Assembly (NCBI GenBank): GCA_024409025.1
Contig: JAKSUM010000001.1
Location: 1-21,123, forward strand
Origin: a bacterium
GTDB lineage: Bacteria > Vulcanimicrobiota > CADAWZ01
DNA length: 21,123 bases
Direction of reading: 5' to 3'
The number at the start of each line of letters is the position of its first letter. Within the stretch, counting starts at the first letter, position 1. The notes under the pieces are model-generated. The model did not search any database. It had not been told where the DNA came from and worked only from the letters and a program-made list of their open reading frames with translations. This document shows, in pieces, positions 1 through 8,208 of the stretch. A program made the position numbers and the translations under genes.

Positions 1-2
1 GC

Positions 3-2558
3 GGCGCATGGGGCGTTTCGCCTGATTCCGAAGAAGGGATGCCTGATGCCGCAAAGCCTCAAAATGACCCAAAGGATATAGATGCCCTTATCTCAGGTCT
101 TAGAGGATTTCCGCTCGTAAGATTTGAGGATTTCGGTAAAAAGGGCGATATAGATTTTTCGGTATGCTCTCCTCCTTCATTTGGAAGAAAGATTGACAGC
201 TTTGTTTCATTTGTCAGGGAAAGCCGCATTGGTGACAGATTTGCCGTCTTTTCGTCACAGATGAAAAGGCTCTCCTCAATGCTTCTTGAGAATTCTGTTC
301 CGGTAAAGGAGCTGATATCCGGATCTCCGGATTTCCGTCCTGAAATGCTGAATGAAAAGATCTCTGTCTCAAAAAGAAATCTGGCAGAGGGCTTTATATG
401 GGACGGAAGCCTGTTTTTTATTACCGACAGTGAGCTTTTGGGCTCAAAAAGGCTGTCTGTAAAAAAAGCAAAGAGAAGGGCGCCCTTAAAGCTCGAAGCT
501 CTCGTTCCGGGAGATTTTGTTGTACATTCCGCATACGGGATAGGTCTGTATGAGGGACTTGAGACAAAATCCATAGGCGGAATATCTTCTGAATTTCTTA
601 AGATAAGATATGAGGAGAGGAAGCACGGAAAGCCCCCGATCGCACAGCATCTGTTTCTTCCCGTGGATCAAATTTATCTGATAGATCGTTTTGTAAGAGG
701 AGACGAGCAGGATCCCCAGCTCTCGGATCTTAATGGGCGCGAATGGTCAAAGACAAAACAGAAGGCCAAAGAGGATGCTGAAAAGACAGCGGCAGAGCTT
801 CTTAAAATATATGCCGAGAGACAGGCATCGGAAGGATTCAGATTTTCTGCCGATGCTCCTTGGCAGGCTGAATTTGAGGACGCTTTCCCTTATGTCGAGA
901 CTCCCGATCAGCTTAAAGCCATATGCGACGCAAAGAGGGATATGGAATCCGATCATCCGATGGAGAGGCTCATATGCGGAGATGCGGGCTTCGGCAACAC
1001 CGAGGTTGCTCTTCGCTGCGCCTTCAAGGCGGTAATGGACGGCAGACAGGTTGCTTTTCTTGCCCCGACGACTATTCTTGCTGAACAGCATTTTTCAGTA
1101 TTTTGCGAGCGTATGGCATCCTTTCCTGTAAGAATAGAGCTTATTTCAAGGTTCAGGAAGAAGAGTGAGCAGAGAGATGCGGTTCTTCGGGCTGCTTCAG
1201 GAGAATGCGACATACTTATAGGAACTCACAGGATCCTTTCAAAGGATGTCTCCTTTAAGAACCTTGGCCTTGTCATTATAGATGAGGAGCAGTATTTCGG
1301 AGTAATGCATAAGGAGAAGCTTAGGCAGCTTAAGGCCGGCGTGGATACCCTTATGCTGTCCGCCACTCCTATACCGAGGACGCTTAATCTTACCTTGAGC
1401 GGGATAAAGGATCTCTCCCTTATTTCCACGCCTCCCCAGAACACGCTTCCGGTAATGACAAGGATTGCCCCATTCAGCAGAGAGCTTGTAAAGGCAGTGA
1501 TAATGAGGGAGAAGGCTCGGGGAGGGCAGGTATTCTTTCTGCATAACAGGATTGACGGGATAGAGGCAATCGTCAGGGAAATTGAAGAGATGATTCCAGG
1601 CATAAGGGCTGCTGGCGCCCATGCCAGAATGGGCGACGAGCTTGACAGGGCTGTAAAGGACTTTGCTTCCGGAGAATATGATGTGCTTGTATGCACGACG
1701 GTGATTCAAAGCGGTCTTGACATGCCTGGGGTCAACACTATTATAATAAATAATGCCTATAATTTCGGGCTTGCCCAGCTTTATCAGATCAGAGGCAGGG
1801 TTGGGAGGGGAAACAGGCAGGCTTATGCCTATCTTCTCTATCCTCCCAATATGGCCATTATGGGAGCTGCAAGGAGGCGTATGGAGGTTCTTAGGGACTT
1901 TACAGAGCTTGGAAGCGGATTCCATATAGCAATGAAGGATTTGGAGATGAGGGGCACGGGGGATATTTTAGGAAAATCGCAGCACGGCTTTATACAGTCT
2001 GTCGGGTTCTCAATGTACTGCTCAATGCTTGAGGATGCGGTGCTTGAGCTTAAGGGCGAGAAAAAGCCTGAGCCTTTGGGAGATCCGGTTATGCGTCTTC
2101 CTTTTTCGGCATATATTCCTGATTCGTATGTGCAGGATCCGAAGCGTAAGCTTACTTTATACAGAAAGCTGGCAGCGGCACAGTCATCGAAGGATGTGCT
2201 TCTTGTTAAGGATGAAATGAGGGATATTTACGGGACTGTGCCTGATGAGGTGCATAATCTCTGCGATGCGGCATGCTTAAAGCTTCTTCTGAAAAGGGCT
2301 CTGATTCCGGTAATTGAATGCTCTGGAGCCGACATCAGGCTTTTTATGCCGTTTGCCGAATTCAGCAGGCAGTTTACTGCCAAGCTAAGATCAAAAAAAC
2401 TTCCTTTGGGAATTGAAGGAAGCAGGATTGTTCTTTTCGGAATACTTAAGGATGAATATTGGATGGAGATCCTGTGCGATTTTGTTTCATTTATTGCCGA
2501 TATTTCTGAAAATTTATCAAATATTAAGAATTTTCAGGAAATATCAAAAAAATTGTAA
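3..2558 (+). CDS. mfd: Mfd, transcription-repair coupling factor (5' truncated by window edge)
   Basis: Mfd is the superfamily 2 translocase that removes stalled RNA polymerase and recruits UvrA. The frame is open to the left edge, so the N-terminal UvrB-like part (roughly 250-300 residues of the usual ~1100-1150) lies outside. Numbering from the Met codon at 39, I see the RNA-polymerase-interacting/CarD-like domain (about 150-220, VHSAYGIGLYEGL, with an insertion HGKPPIAQH) and the relay segment WQAEFEDAFPYVETPDQ. Helicase motifs follow: I GDAGFGNTE (315-323), II DEEQ (415-418), III SATPIPRTL and VI RGRVGR (585-590). The C-terminal D7 domain begins near VMRLPFSAYIPD. Motif I carries Asn (codon 996-998) where the family has the catalytic Lys. 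Also unusual are DEEQYFGV for DEEQRFGV, HARM for HGQM, and TTVIQSGLDMP with Gln at the usual Glu. The frame is otherwise intact. Identity is certain; ATPase competence is doubtful. Confidence 0.95.
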   Translation, partial: GAWGVSPDSEEGMPDAAKPQNDPKDIDALISGLRGFPLVRFEDFGKKGDIDFSVCSPPSFGRKIDSFVSFVRESRIGDRFAVFSSQMKRLSSMLLENSVPVKELISGSPDFRPEMLNEKISVSKRNLAEGFIWDGSLFFITDSELLGSKRLSVKKAKRRAPLKLEALVPGDFVVHSAYGIGLYEGLETKSIGGISSEFLKIRYEERKHGKPPIAQHLFLPVDQIYLIDRFVRGDEQDPQLSDLNGREWSKTKQKAKEDAEKTAAELLKIYAERQASEGFRFSADAPWQAEFEDAFPYVETPDQLKAICDAKRDMESDHPMERLICGDAGFGNTEVALRCAFKAVMDGRQVAFLAPTTILAEQHFSVFCERMASFPVRIELISRFRKKSEQRDAVLRAASGECDILIGTHRILSKDVSFKNLGLVIIDEEQYFGVMHKEKLRQLKAGVDTLMLSATPIPRTLNLTLSGIKDLSLISTPPQNTLPVMTRIAPFSRELVKAVIMREKARGGQVFFLHNRIDGIEAIVREIEEMIPGIRAAGAHARMGDELDRAVKDFASGEYDVLVCTTVIQSGLDMPGVNTIIINNAYNFGLAQLYQIRGRVGRGNRQAYAYLLYPPNMAIMGAARRRMEVLRDFTELGSGFHIAMKDLEMRGTGDILGKSQHGFIQSVGFSMYCSMLEDAVLELKGEKKPEPLGDPVMRLPFSAYIPDSYVQDPKRKLTLYRKLAAAQSSKDVLLVKDEMRDIYGTVPDEVHNLCDAACLKLLLKRALIPVIECSGADIRLFMPFAEFSRQFTAKLRSKKLPLGIEGSRIVLFGILKDEYWMEILCDFVSFIADISENLSNIKNFQEISKKL

Positions 2559-2580
2559 AATAAGTTTAAAATAACGCTCA

Positions 2581-2586
2581 TATAAT
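2581..2586 (+). promoter_or_regulatory. Possible -10 box for the 2614 operon
   Basis: TATAAT lies in the 55-base gap after mfd. No good -35 is present at 16-18 bases (TTGTAA at 2553 is 22 bases away) and there is no TG extension. It would give a leader of about 20 bases before the SD AAGGAGG (2601-2607). The call rests on the -10 match alone. Confidence 0.35.
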
Positions 2587-2613
2587 AATAGAAAAACATA
2601 AAGGAGGATATTA

Positions 2614-3615
2614 ATGAAAAAAACAGCTTTGCTAATAGCGGCTCTCCTTATGATTCCGTTTCTCTCAGGCATTTCGGAAGCCGCTAACAGCCTTTATCTT
2701 AATAATTCAAAAATTGCCGGAAGGGTTCTTGTTATAGACGGCTCATCCTACATATCGGCGGAAAGCCTTGCTGAAAAATTGAGGACTCATGTCGCTTTTT
2801 TCCCTTCTTCGGGCACTGTGGTTTTTAACGGGCGCCATATAAAAGATTTTATAAAAGCCAACGGAGTTATATACATATCTGCCAAGGAAGCCTCAGCTGC
2901 TGTCGGAGGAATGATAAAATTCAATTCTCAGACAAGAGATCTTTATATTTCTGCAAATCCGTCAAAGGCCTCAGCTGTAAGCTCTTCAAATACGCCTATT
3001 CCTTCCGCAGGCTATTCAATTCCATCTCCTCCGTCATCAATGGTCACCGAAACTTCTCAACAGCCTTCATACGGTTCAATAGGGAGCTCTTCAAGGCCTT
3101 CTTCAAGATTCAGCAGCATACGGCCGAGCCATTCTGACGGAATTCTCAGAGACGGTCTGAGGATGCCGAGCAATGCTACGATATCCGGAGTTCCCGCTCC
3201 GCCGGAAAGCCCTTCCTTTAAGAGAATACATGAGATACAGCAGAGAGGCAATTTCTCTCCAAAGTCAGGAAAGAATGCCGTATTCTCCGTGACCGTAAAT
3301 GACATGGAGGAAATAGGCTCCATGAAGAACGGAGTCAGCGCTTCCGCAGGCAAGAAATACATAGTCCTGTATATTTCCCAGCAGAACATATCTAAGGATC
3401 CCCAGATATACACCGGAAAATTTACTCTTATGGATGAGCATTCAAGAGTGTATGACTATCTTGAGGGACTTAGCAACTATTGGCTGGCCATACTTAAGCC
3501 GGGAGGCTCAAATTACGGATATATCGTCTTCGAGGTTCCTGCTGACGAGCACCCCGTCTATCTGGTTCTTAATGCAATGAACCAGCCTCCGCTTTCTATA
3601 GATCTCATACACTGA
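2614..3615 (+). CDS. Exported protein with copper-amine-oxidase-like N domain and C-terminal beta domain (paralogue A)
   Basis: 333 aa. The ATG is preceded by AAGGAGG with a 6-base spacer. A Sec signal peptide covers about residues 1-23 (KK, hydrophobic core, cleavage near SEA/AN). Residues ~30-115 have the repeated pattern of the copper amine oxidase N-terminal-like domain (PF07833 type: VIDGSSYISAESLAEKL, then NGVIYISAKEASAAVGG, then a 'RDLYI' strand). This domain is common in exported wall- or envelope-associated proteins and is not itself an oxidase. A Ser/Pro-rich linker (~120-215) leads to a C-terminal domain (~222-333) that is closely matched by the gene at 4924: both share SQQN, QIYTGKF, LMD, PGG.N.GY and VFEVP. 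That domain resembles DUF4352-like Ig-fold domains (inference). First gene of a same-strand trio with the solute-binding protein 42 bases downstream. Substrate or partner unknown. Confidence 0.8.
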   Translation: MKKTALLIAALLMIPFLSGISEAANSLYLNNSKIAGRVLVIDGSSYISAESLAEKLRTHVAFFPSSGTVVFNGRHIKDFIKANGVIYISAKEASAAVGGMIKFNSQTRDLYISANPSKASAVSSSNTPIPSAGYSIPSPPSSMVTETSQQPSYGSIGSSSRPSSRFSSIRPSHSDGILRDGLRMPSNATISGVPAPPESPSFKRIHEIQQRGNFSPKSGKNAVFSVTVNDMEEIGSMKNGVSASAGKKYIVLYISQQNISKDPQIYTGKFTLMDEHSRVYDYLEGLSNYWLAILKPGGSNYGYIVFEVPADEHPVYLVLNAMNQPPLSIDLIH

Positions 3616-3657
3616 TAAAAGACCGCTAACAGGCTAAAAAAAAATTTGGAGGACAAT

Positions 3658-4911
3658 ATGCTAAAAATCCTGTCAATGATTCTCGTATGCCTTTTCGCTT
3701 CCGCAATGCTTGCTGTACCTGCCTCTGCTTCTGAGAAGGTCAATATAGAGATGTGGCATGCTATGAAGGCTGAAAAGAATGATGCTCTTGAGTCGCTGGT
3801 AAACAGGTTTATGAAGGAGAATCCGGACATTTCCGTTACCACGAAGCTCATTAAGAGTCCGGATCCGAAAATGTATGGCAATGATTACGCATGCCTTTAC
3901 AGAAATATTATACAGGGTCTTGCCGGAGGTACTCCTCCGGATATCGCTCAGGTTTATGAAAACTGGACGACTCAGTTCGTTATGATTGGAGCGGTAACTC
4001 CTTTTTCCCATTTTAAGGGAGCTGACGCAATCACACAGGCAGAAATAAACGACATATTCCCAAGCTTCAGGAATGCATGCTCATTCAATGGAGATATGTA
4101 TGCCATGCCCTTCAATAAGAGCATATATGTTATGTACTATAACAAGGCCCTCTTCTCCAAGCTTGGAATAAATCCGCCTAAGACATGGGAAGAGGTAAAG
4201 GCCGTTTCTAAAAAGATATACGAGTCTGAGGGAATTCCAGGACTTGAATTCACTCCAAGCGTCGATATATTTGGAAATATACTCTATACTTCCGGAGGGG
4301 AATTCATCAGAAATGGCAGCGCCGTATTTAATGACGCCAAGGGAATTGCCGCTATGAACTATCTCAGGGAGATGACGGAAAATAATTATGCCGCTTATTC
4401 ATATTCCTCATATAAGGATTTTGTCGGCGGCAAAGCCGGATTCATAATTGAGACAACCTCAAGAATCGGAGCTCTTAAGAATGACTGTAAGTTTAATTAC
4501 GGAATAACCTTTGTTCCCGGAGAAAAAAAGGCTTACCTTTATGCTGGCACTAATCTTGCCATATTCTCTCAGGACGAGGCAAAAAAGCTTGCATCATGGA
4601 AGCTGATAAGATTCCTTAACCGTAAGGAAAATAATATAGAGCTTGCTGAGAGGACAGGATATCTTCCTACCACTCTTTCTGCCTCTGAGAGCCCCGAATA
4701 TAAAAAGTTTATATCCTCCAATCCAGGATATGAGACTGGAATACAGGCCCTTAAATATGGAGTTTCACAGCCAGATACGGCTGCATGGGAGTCTATAAGG
4801 GGATTTATTACGGACGCAGTTATGAATTCTCTTGCTGAAGGTCAGGATGCCGAAGAGGCTGTAAATGCTGCTGCCGAATATTCCAATGATCTCCTTAAGG
4901 GATTCAAATAA
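3658..4911 (+). CDS. ABC-type extracellular solute-binding protein, family 1 (sugar/glycerol-phosphate-like)
   Basis: 417 aa from the ATG at 3658. GGAGG (3648-3652) sits 5 bases upstream and overlaps the in-frame TTG at 3646, which rules out the longer start. The signal peptide ends near PASA/SEK (residue 24) and has no lipobox Cys, so the protein is probably free periplasmic. The mature protein has the family 1 pattern: VNIEMWHAMKAEKNDALESLVNRF near the N-terminus, then GGTPPDIAQVYE, MPFNKSIYVMYYNKALF, and GINPPKTWEEVKA. It resembles maltose- or glycerol-3-phosphate-type binding proteins (UgpB/MalE-like). No permease or ATPase gene is in the window, so the transporter must be elsewhere or the protein works without one. 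The next gene begins 12 bases after its stop, so the two are very likely cotranscribed. Ligand cannot be read from sequence. Confidence 0.88.
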   Translation: MLKILSMILVCLFASAMLAVPASASEKVNIEMWHAMKAEKNDALESLVNRFMKENPDISVTTKLIKSPDPKMYGNDYACLYRNIIQGLAGGTPPDIAQVYENWTTQFVMIGAVTPFSHFKGADAITQAEINDIFPSFRNACSFNGDMYAMPFNKSIYVMYYNKALFSKLGINPPKTWEEVKAVSKKIYESEGIPGLEFTPSVDIFGNILYTSGGEFIRNGSAVFNDAKGIAAMNYLREMTENNYAAYSYSSYKDFVGGKAGFIIETTSRIGALKNDCKFNYGITFVPGEKKAYLYAGTNLAIFSQDEAKKLASWKLIRFLNRKENNIELAERTGYLPTTLSASESPEYKKFISSNPGYETGIQALKYGVSQPDTAAWESIRGFITDAVMNSLAEGQDAEEAVNAAAEYSNDLLKGFK

Positions 4912-4923
4912 GGGGAGGCGCTG

Positions 4924-5766
4924 ATGAAAAAAATATTAGCCGGGCTGCTCTTTATGGCATCCCTGGTTTTGTGCCTGCCGCCTGCGGCTGATGCTCAGAT
5001 TCAGACGGTATCCATTGCAGTTGGGACATCAAGGCTTGCAGAGCAGGGAATAGTGAATACGGGCATCGTCTATGTTCCCGTGCGTCCTGTAGTTACGGAG
5101 ATGGGAGTCTCTTGGGAATGGAATCCTGCAAGAAAAAGGCTTGTAATAAACGGAAAAACTGTTTCCGGAAATGCGATACGCTACAATAACTCGATATATC
5201 TGCCTTACACTGCGATAGCTTCATTTGCTGGAGTGCCTGCCGTTTTTGACGGCTCGGCCTCAAGGGTAATATTCAGACCTGAGGCAACTGAGGATACCTT
5301 GGCTTCTTATCTTGGCGGAACATCAGCATCCTTAAAGCCGTCCGTAAGCTCCCCATCCCCTGCCGTTTCCGTTCAGGCTCCTTCTCAGGGCTTCATAAAA
5401 GAGCCTTTTGTGCCGGTAGTCGGCGAAAATGATGTCTTTAAGGTTTCTGTCACAAATATGGACTCTGTTTCGGAAGTAAAGGGACAGCGCCCGAGAAGCG
5501 GAAATAAATTTGTTGCGGTACATCTCTCACAGCAGAATGTTTCAAGAGAAGTACAGATCTACACTGGAAAATTCGCTCTTATGGATAAGGCGCATAGGAT
5601 TTATGAGTACAGTGAGGGCGTCAGCAATTTTTGGCTTGTGGTCCTCCGTCCCGGAGGCACGAACTTCGGATATCTTGTATTTGAGGTTCCTGTGAATGCC
5701 GAGCCAAACAGGCTTATACTTTCAACGACTTCAAGGCCTCCTATGACAATTAATCTTTCAAGATAA
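4924..5766 (+). CDS. Exported protein with copper-amine-oxidase-like N domain and C-terminal beta domain (paralogue B)
   Basis: 280 aa. GGGGAGG lies 5 bases before the ATG and begins in the stop codon region of the binding-protein gene. The signal peptide covers about residues 1-25 (cleavage near ADA/QIQ). Residues ~30-120 carry the copper amine oxidase N-like pattern (GIVYVPVRPVVTEMGV, NNSIYLPYTAIASFAGV). A short Ser/Pro linker (~125-160) precedes a C-terminal domain (~165-280) that aligns without large gaps with that of the 2614 gene; about half of positions match by eye. The linker is shorter than in paralogue A. Last gene of the trio, followed directly by a strong terminator. Role unknown; together with A it may form an envelope complex around the binding protein (inference). 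Confidence 0.8.
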   Translation: MKKILAGLLFMASLVLCLPPAADAQIQTVSIAVGTSRLAEQGIVNTGIVYVPVRPVVTEMGVSWEWNPARKRLVINGKTVSGNAIRYNNSIYLPYTAIASFAGVPAVFDGSASRVIFRPEATEDTLASYLGGTSASLKPSVSSPSPAVSVQAPSQGFIKEPFVPVVGENDVFKVSVTNMDSVSEVKGQRPRSGNKFVAVHLSQQNVSREVQIYTGKFALMDKAHRIYEYSEGVSNFWLVVLRPGGTNFGYLVFEVPVNAEPNRLILSTTSRPPMTINLSR

Positions 5767-5773
5767 AAAAAAA

Positions 5774-5800
5774 GCCGGATCAAAAAGATCCGGCTTTTTT
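5774..5800. terminator. Bidirectional intrinsic terminator
   Basis: Perfect 8-bp stem GCCGGATC / GATCCGGC with an AAAAA loop, followed by six T on the + strand. It is preceded by nine A (5765-5773), which form the U-tract for the opposite direction. It serves both the + operon ending at 5766 and the - gene ending at 5808. Confidence 0.95.
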
Positions 5801-5807
5801 GTCGTTT

Positions 5808-7265
5808 TTACTCTTCTGTCTGTTCCGCCTCCGGCTGTCTGTCTGAGGCTTCAAGCTTTATTAGGACTGCTGACGGGGTGCTTATGGACTTGTTAAAATA
5901 AAATTCTGAGCGCCCGTTGAAGGATGACTCCTCCTCAAGCTCTATGAACCCGCCTCTTTTCATTGTATATCTTTTCAGGCTGACGGTCTTTCCCTGCCAT
6001 TTGCATCCGGTAAGACTTATCCTGAATCTGGAATATTCGGGAGAATATATGCCATAAGTGAATTTATGGACTATATTCCTGTATTCCTCCTCCATCTTTG
6101 ACTTTAGCGGGCAAGCCTCCATTTCGGATATTGTTTTGGACGGGTTTGATGCCCCTATTAGCATGTATATGGAGTCTTTGTCCGGAGAGCAGGCCTGAAT
6201 AAGGAATGAAAGCCTGTCAAGCCCCTGAGTGTCAAATAGCAATATCGATTCGTCCTTAAAAAGCGACTTTACGGCATATTCCGCGCATAATCCCTCTATG
6301 CAGGATGGCAGCTCTATGAAATCCGCTTCGGCCTTTGCCGCGCATATCATATTCTGTACAGCGTATGTTCTTGCTTCAAGAGCGTCCCTCTCATCGGGAA
6401 TCCCTTCCCCTATTGCAAAATAAACGCCTTTTTTCCCTGTCTTTTTATATTCCGGAAGTATTTTGCTCTTTAGGAATGCCGGCTCAAGAAAATAGCTGTA
6501 AGGCATCAGATTCGGGCTGGTGATGTAGATTATGTCAAAAGGGGCTGAGACTCTTTCCGCATAGTCCATAAAATCCCTCAGCTTTTGGGATACTGCCTCG
6601 TATTTTCCGCTTCCTTCAAATGTTCTTTCAAATCCTGGGCCGCCTATTAGAATTCTGCTGTCATATTTTTTGAGGCCTCTGGCGATCATTGTAGAGTATG
6701 CATAGAGCTCTTCCTCGCTGCCATTCCATGGGGAAGCCTCGGAATCAGCCCTGCTCATAAGCAGTATGCCCTTTACCCTTTTTGAGAGTCCCGGCAGGGA
6801 TGATATGAATTTTTCCGCATTGGAGACTTTTTCGTCTGCGCTTCCCATTGCGCTTGCCGGCTTCTTGGATATGTCGATTCTTAAGAAGCAGGCTGATGAA
6901 TCTGAGGCTAGCGGTGTCTGCGATGCCGGCGTTCCGTCTTCTGGAATATCAAACACGAATGATGAGTTCATAAAACAGTCCGATGAATTTTTGAAGACAA
7001 TCTGTGAGGATCGCAGCTCGCCGATCTGCTTTCCTATGTTTATTTCGGACATTATGCTTGATTTTTTTGGAGTAGGCATCGGGACCGGAGCCGCTTCCTC
7101 TGAGTCCTGTTTTTCCTGAACGTCAGCATCCGGCTCCTGTCCGTTTGGGGTTTCTGAAGCAGATTGCGAGGTTTGAGGAGTCTGAGAAGGGTCATTCTGG
7201 GCGCTTGCCTGCATAGGAGCCGTTATTATGGCTAGGGCAAGCAGTATTCCTAGTAATTTAATCAT
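5808..7265 (-). CDS. Secreted protein, possibly a degenerate glycosidase-like TIM barrel
   Basis: 485 aa. The signal peptide ends near ASA (residue 22). It is followed by a low-complexity Gln/Ser/Pro/Glu linker (23-68) and a globular part to the C-terminus, which ends in acidic residues (QPEAEQTEE). I do not recognise it by name. The segment W180-N181 then ELYAYSTMIARGLKKYD, ILIGGPGF (206-212), FDIIYITSP and KKGVYFAIGEG recalls the 'WNEP ... kiGGP ... shsY ... tE' order of GH39-like glycoside hydrolases. However, the acid/base Glu expected after WN is absent (WNGS), so activity is doubtful; this is inference. It starts 8 bases after the transglycosylase gene, with AAGGA overlapping that gene's TAA stop, so translation is probably coupled. 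It ends against the bidirectional terminator. Confidence 0.7.
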   Translation of the reverse strand: MIKLLGILLALAIITAPMQASAQNDPSQTPQTSQSASETPNGQEPDADVQEKQDSEEAAPVPMPTPKKSSIMSEINIGKQIGELRSSQIVFKNSSDCFMNSSFVFDIPEDGTPASQTPLASDSSACFLRIDISKKPASAMGSADEKVSNAEKFISSLPGLSKRVKGILLMSRADSEASPWNGSEEELYAYSTMIARGLKKYDSRILIGGPGFERTFEGSGKYEAVSQKLRDFMDYAERVSAPFDIIYITSPNLMPYSYFLEPAFLKSKILPEYKKTGKKGVYFAIGEGIPDERDALEARTYAVQNMICAAKAEADFIELPSCIEGLCAEYAVKSLFKDESILLFDTQGLDRLSFLIQACSPDKDSIYMLIGASNPSKTISEMEACPLKSKMEEEYRNIVHKFTYGIYSPEYSRFRISLTGCKWQGKTVSLKRYTMKRGGFIELEEESSFNGRSEFYFNKSISTPSAVLIKLEASDRQPEAEQTEE

Positions 7266-7273
7266 TGTTTTCC

Positions 7274-8107
7274 TTATCTTTCGTTGCCGGATGTGAGTTT
7301 TCTCATTCTGTCAAGTGTCGTATATACGTCAACAGGAGCCTTTTCTTTCTCTTCTGGCTTGGCCTCCGCTTTCTTTGCCGGCCTTACTGCTCCTGATGAG
7401 CCTTTTCTATAGTCAGACATTATCATGTTAACATAATTTATTGTTTCAGAATACGGGGGCACTCCTCCATAGGCTATTACGGCGCCCGGACCTGCGTTAT
7501 ATGCAGCAAGGGCGAATGCCACATTATTATTGAAGGCGTCAAGCTGTCTTCGGATATAAAGCGTGCCTGCCGCTATGTTCTGATGTGGAGAGAAAAGATC
7601 GCTTACTCCGAGCCCTCTTGCCGTATCGGGCATAAGCTGCATAAGACCTCCTGCCCCTACTGGTGATACTGCAAATGGGCAGAAGCCCGATTCGTATTTG
7701 ATTATGGTTCTTATCAGATATGGATGCACATTGTTTTTGCGCGCTGCCAGCAGTATGATTGGAGCTATGTCGAGCTCCGATCCGTCGCGCATGGTGACGA
7801 GAATCTGGCCCAGAGATCCGCCGCCGTATCCGGTGTTCATATGGGAATATGGCGTGGGAAGCTGTCCTTTCCCGTCCGAATCCTGAGATTCGGCTGTTTT
7901 GGGAGAGTATTTGGGATAATCCAGCTTTCCGCCGTTCCTGTATCTGTCTATCTTAATTGATTCGTTTCGGGCGGCGCTGTTTGTTATTACTGTTGTAGTT
8001 CCCCTGCTTCCGGAATATGTCTTTGTCGTGATATCAGTTGATCCCGACGCAAATGCAGGAGATGAAAGAATAATCGCATAGGCTGCCACGGCTGCCAGTT
8101 TTTTCAT
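7274..8107 (-). CDS. Periplasmic lytic transglycosylase (SLT fold)
   Basis: 277 aa. Cleaves the MurNAc-GlcNAc bond of peptidoglycan with formation of 1,6-anhydroMurNAc. The signal peptide covers residues 1-20 (AFA/SG). After a low-complexity N-terminal part the SLT domain runs ~110-235: IIKYESGF with catalytic Glu139, GAGGLMQLMPDTA (151-163), NIAAGTLYI, and AAYNAGPGAV (201-210). The C-terminal tail is Lys/Glu/Ala-rich (KKAEAKPEEKEK). The SD on the minus strand is AAGGA about 8 bases before ATG. It lies in the same orientation as, and 101 bases after, the phosphatase gene, and is closely coupled to the secreted protein gene after it. The pairing suggests a wall-processing role for the pair. 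Confidence 0.93.
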   Translation of the reverse strand: MKKLAAVAAYAIILSSPAFASGSTDITTKTYSGSRGTTTVITNSAARNESIKIDRYRNGGKLDYPKYSPKTAESQDSDGKGQLPTPYSHMNTGYGGGSLGQILVTMRDGSELDIAPIILLAARKNNVHPYLIRTIIKYESGFCPFAVSPVGAGGLMQLMPDTARGLGVSDLFSPHQNIAAGTLYIRRQLDAFNNNVAFALAAYNAGPGAVIAYGGVPPYSETINYVNMIMSDYRKGSSGAVRPAKKAEAKPEEKEKAPVDVYTTLDRMRKLTSGNER

Positions 8108-8208
8108 AATAATAATCCTTGTTTTCGTTTGTTTTTATTATTTTAATTCTTGCAGACGCAGCTGAAAACCTTTCATAAGGCAATCTGCAGGCAGGATACC
8201 TTAAATTG

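Noticed and set aside
3646..3657. TTG start at 3646 for the solute-binding protein.
   Set aside because: The TTG overlaps the GGAGG ribosome-binding site; ATG at 3658 has correct spacing and gives a normal signal peptide.
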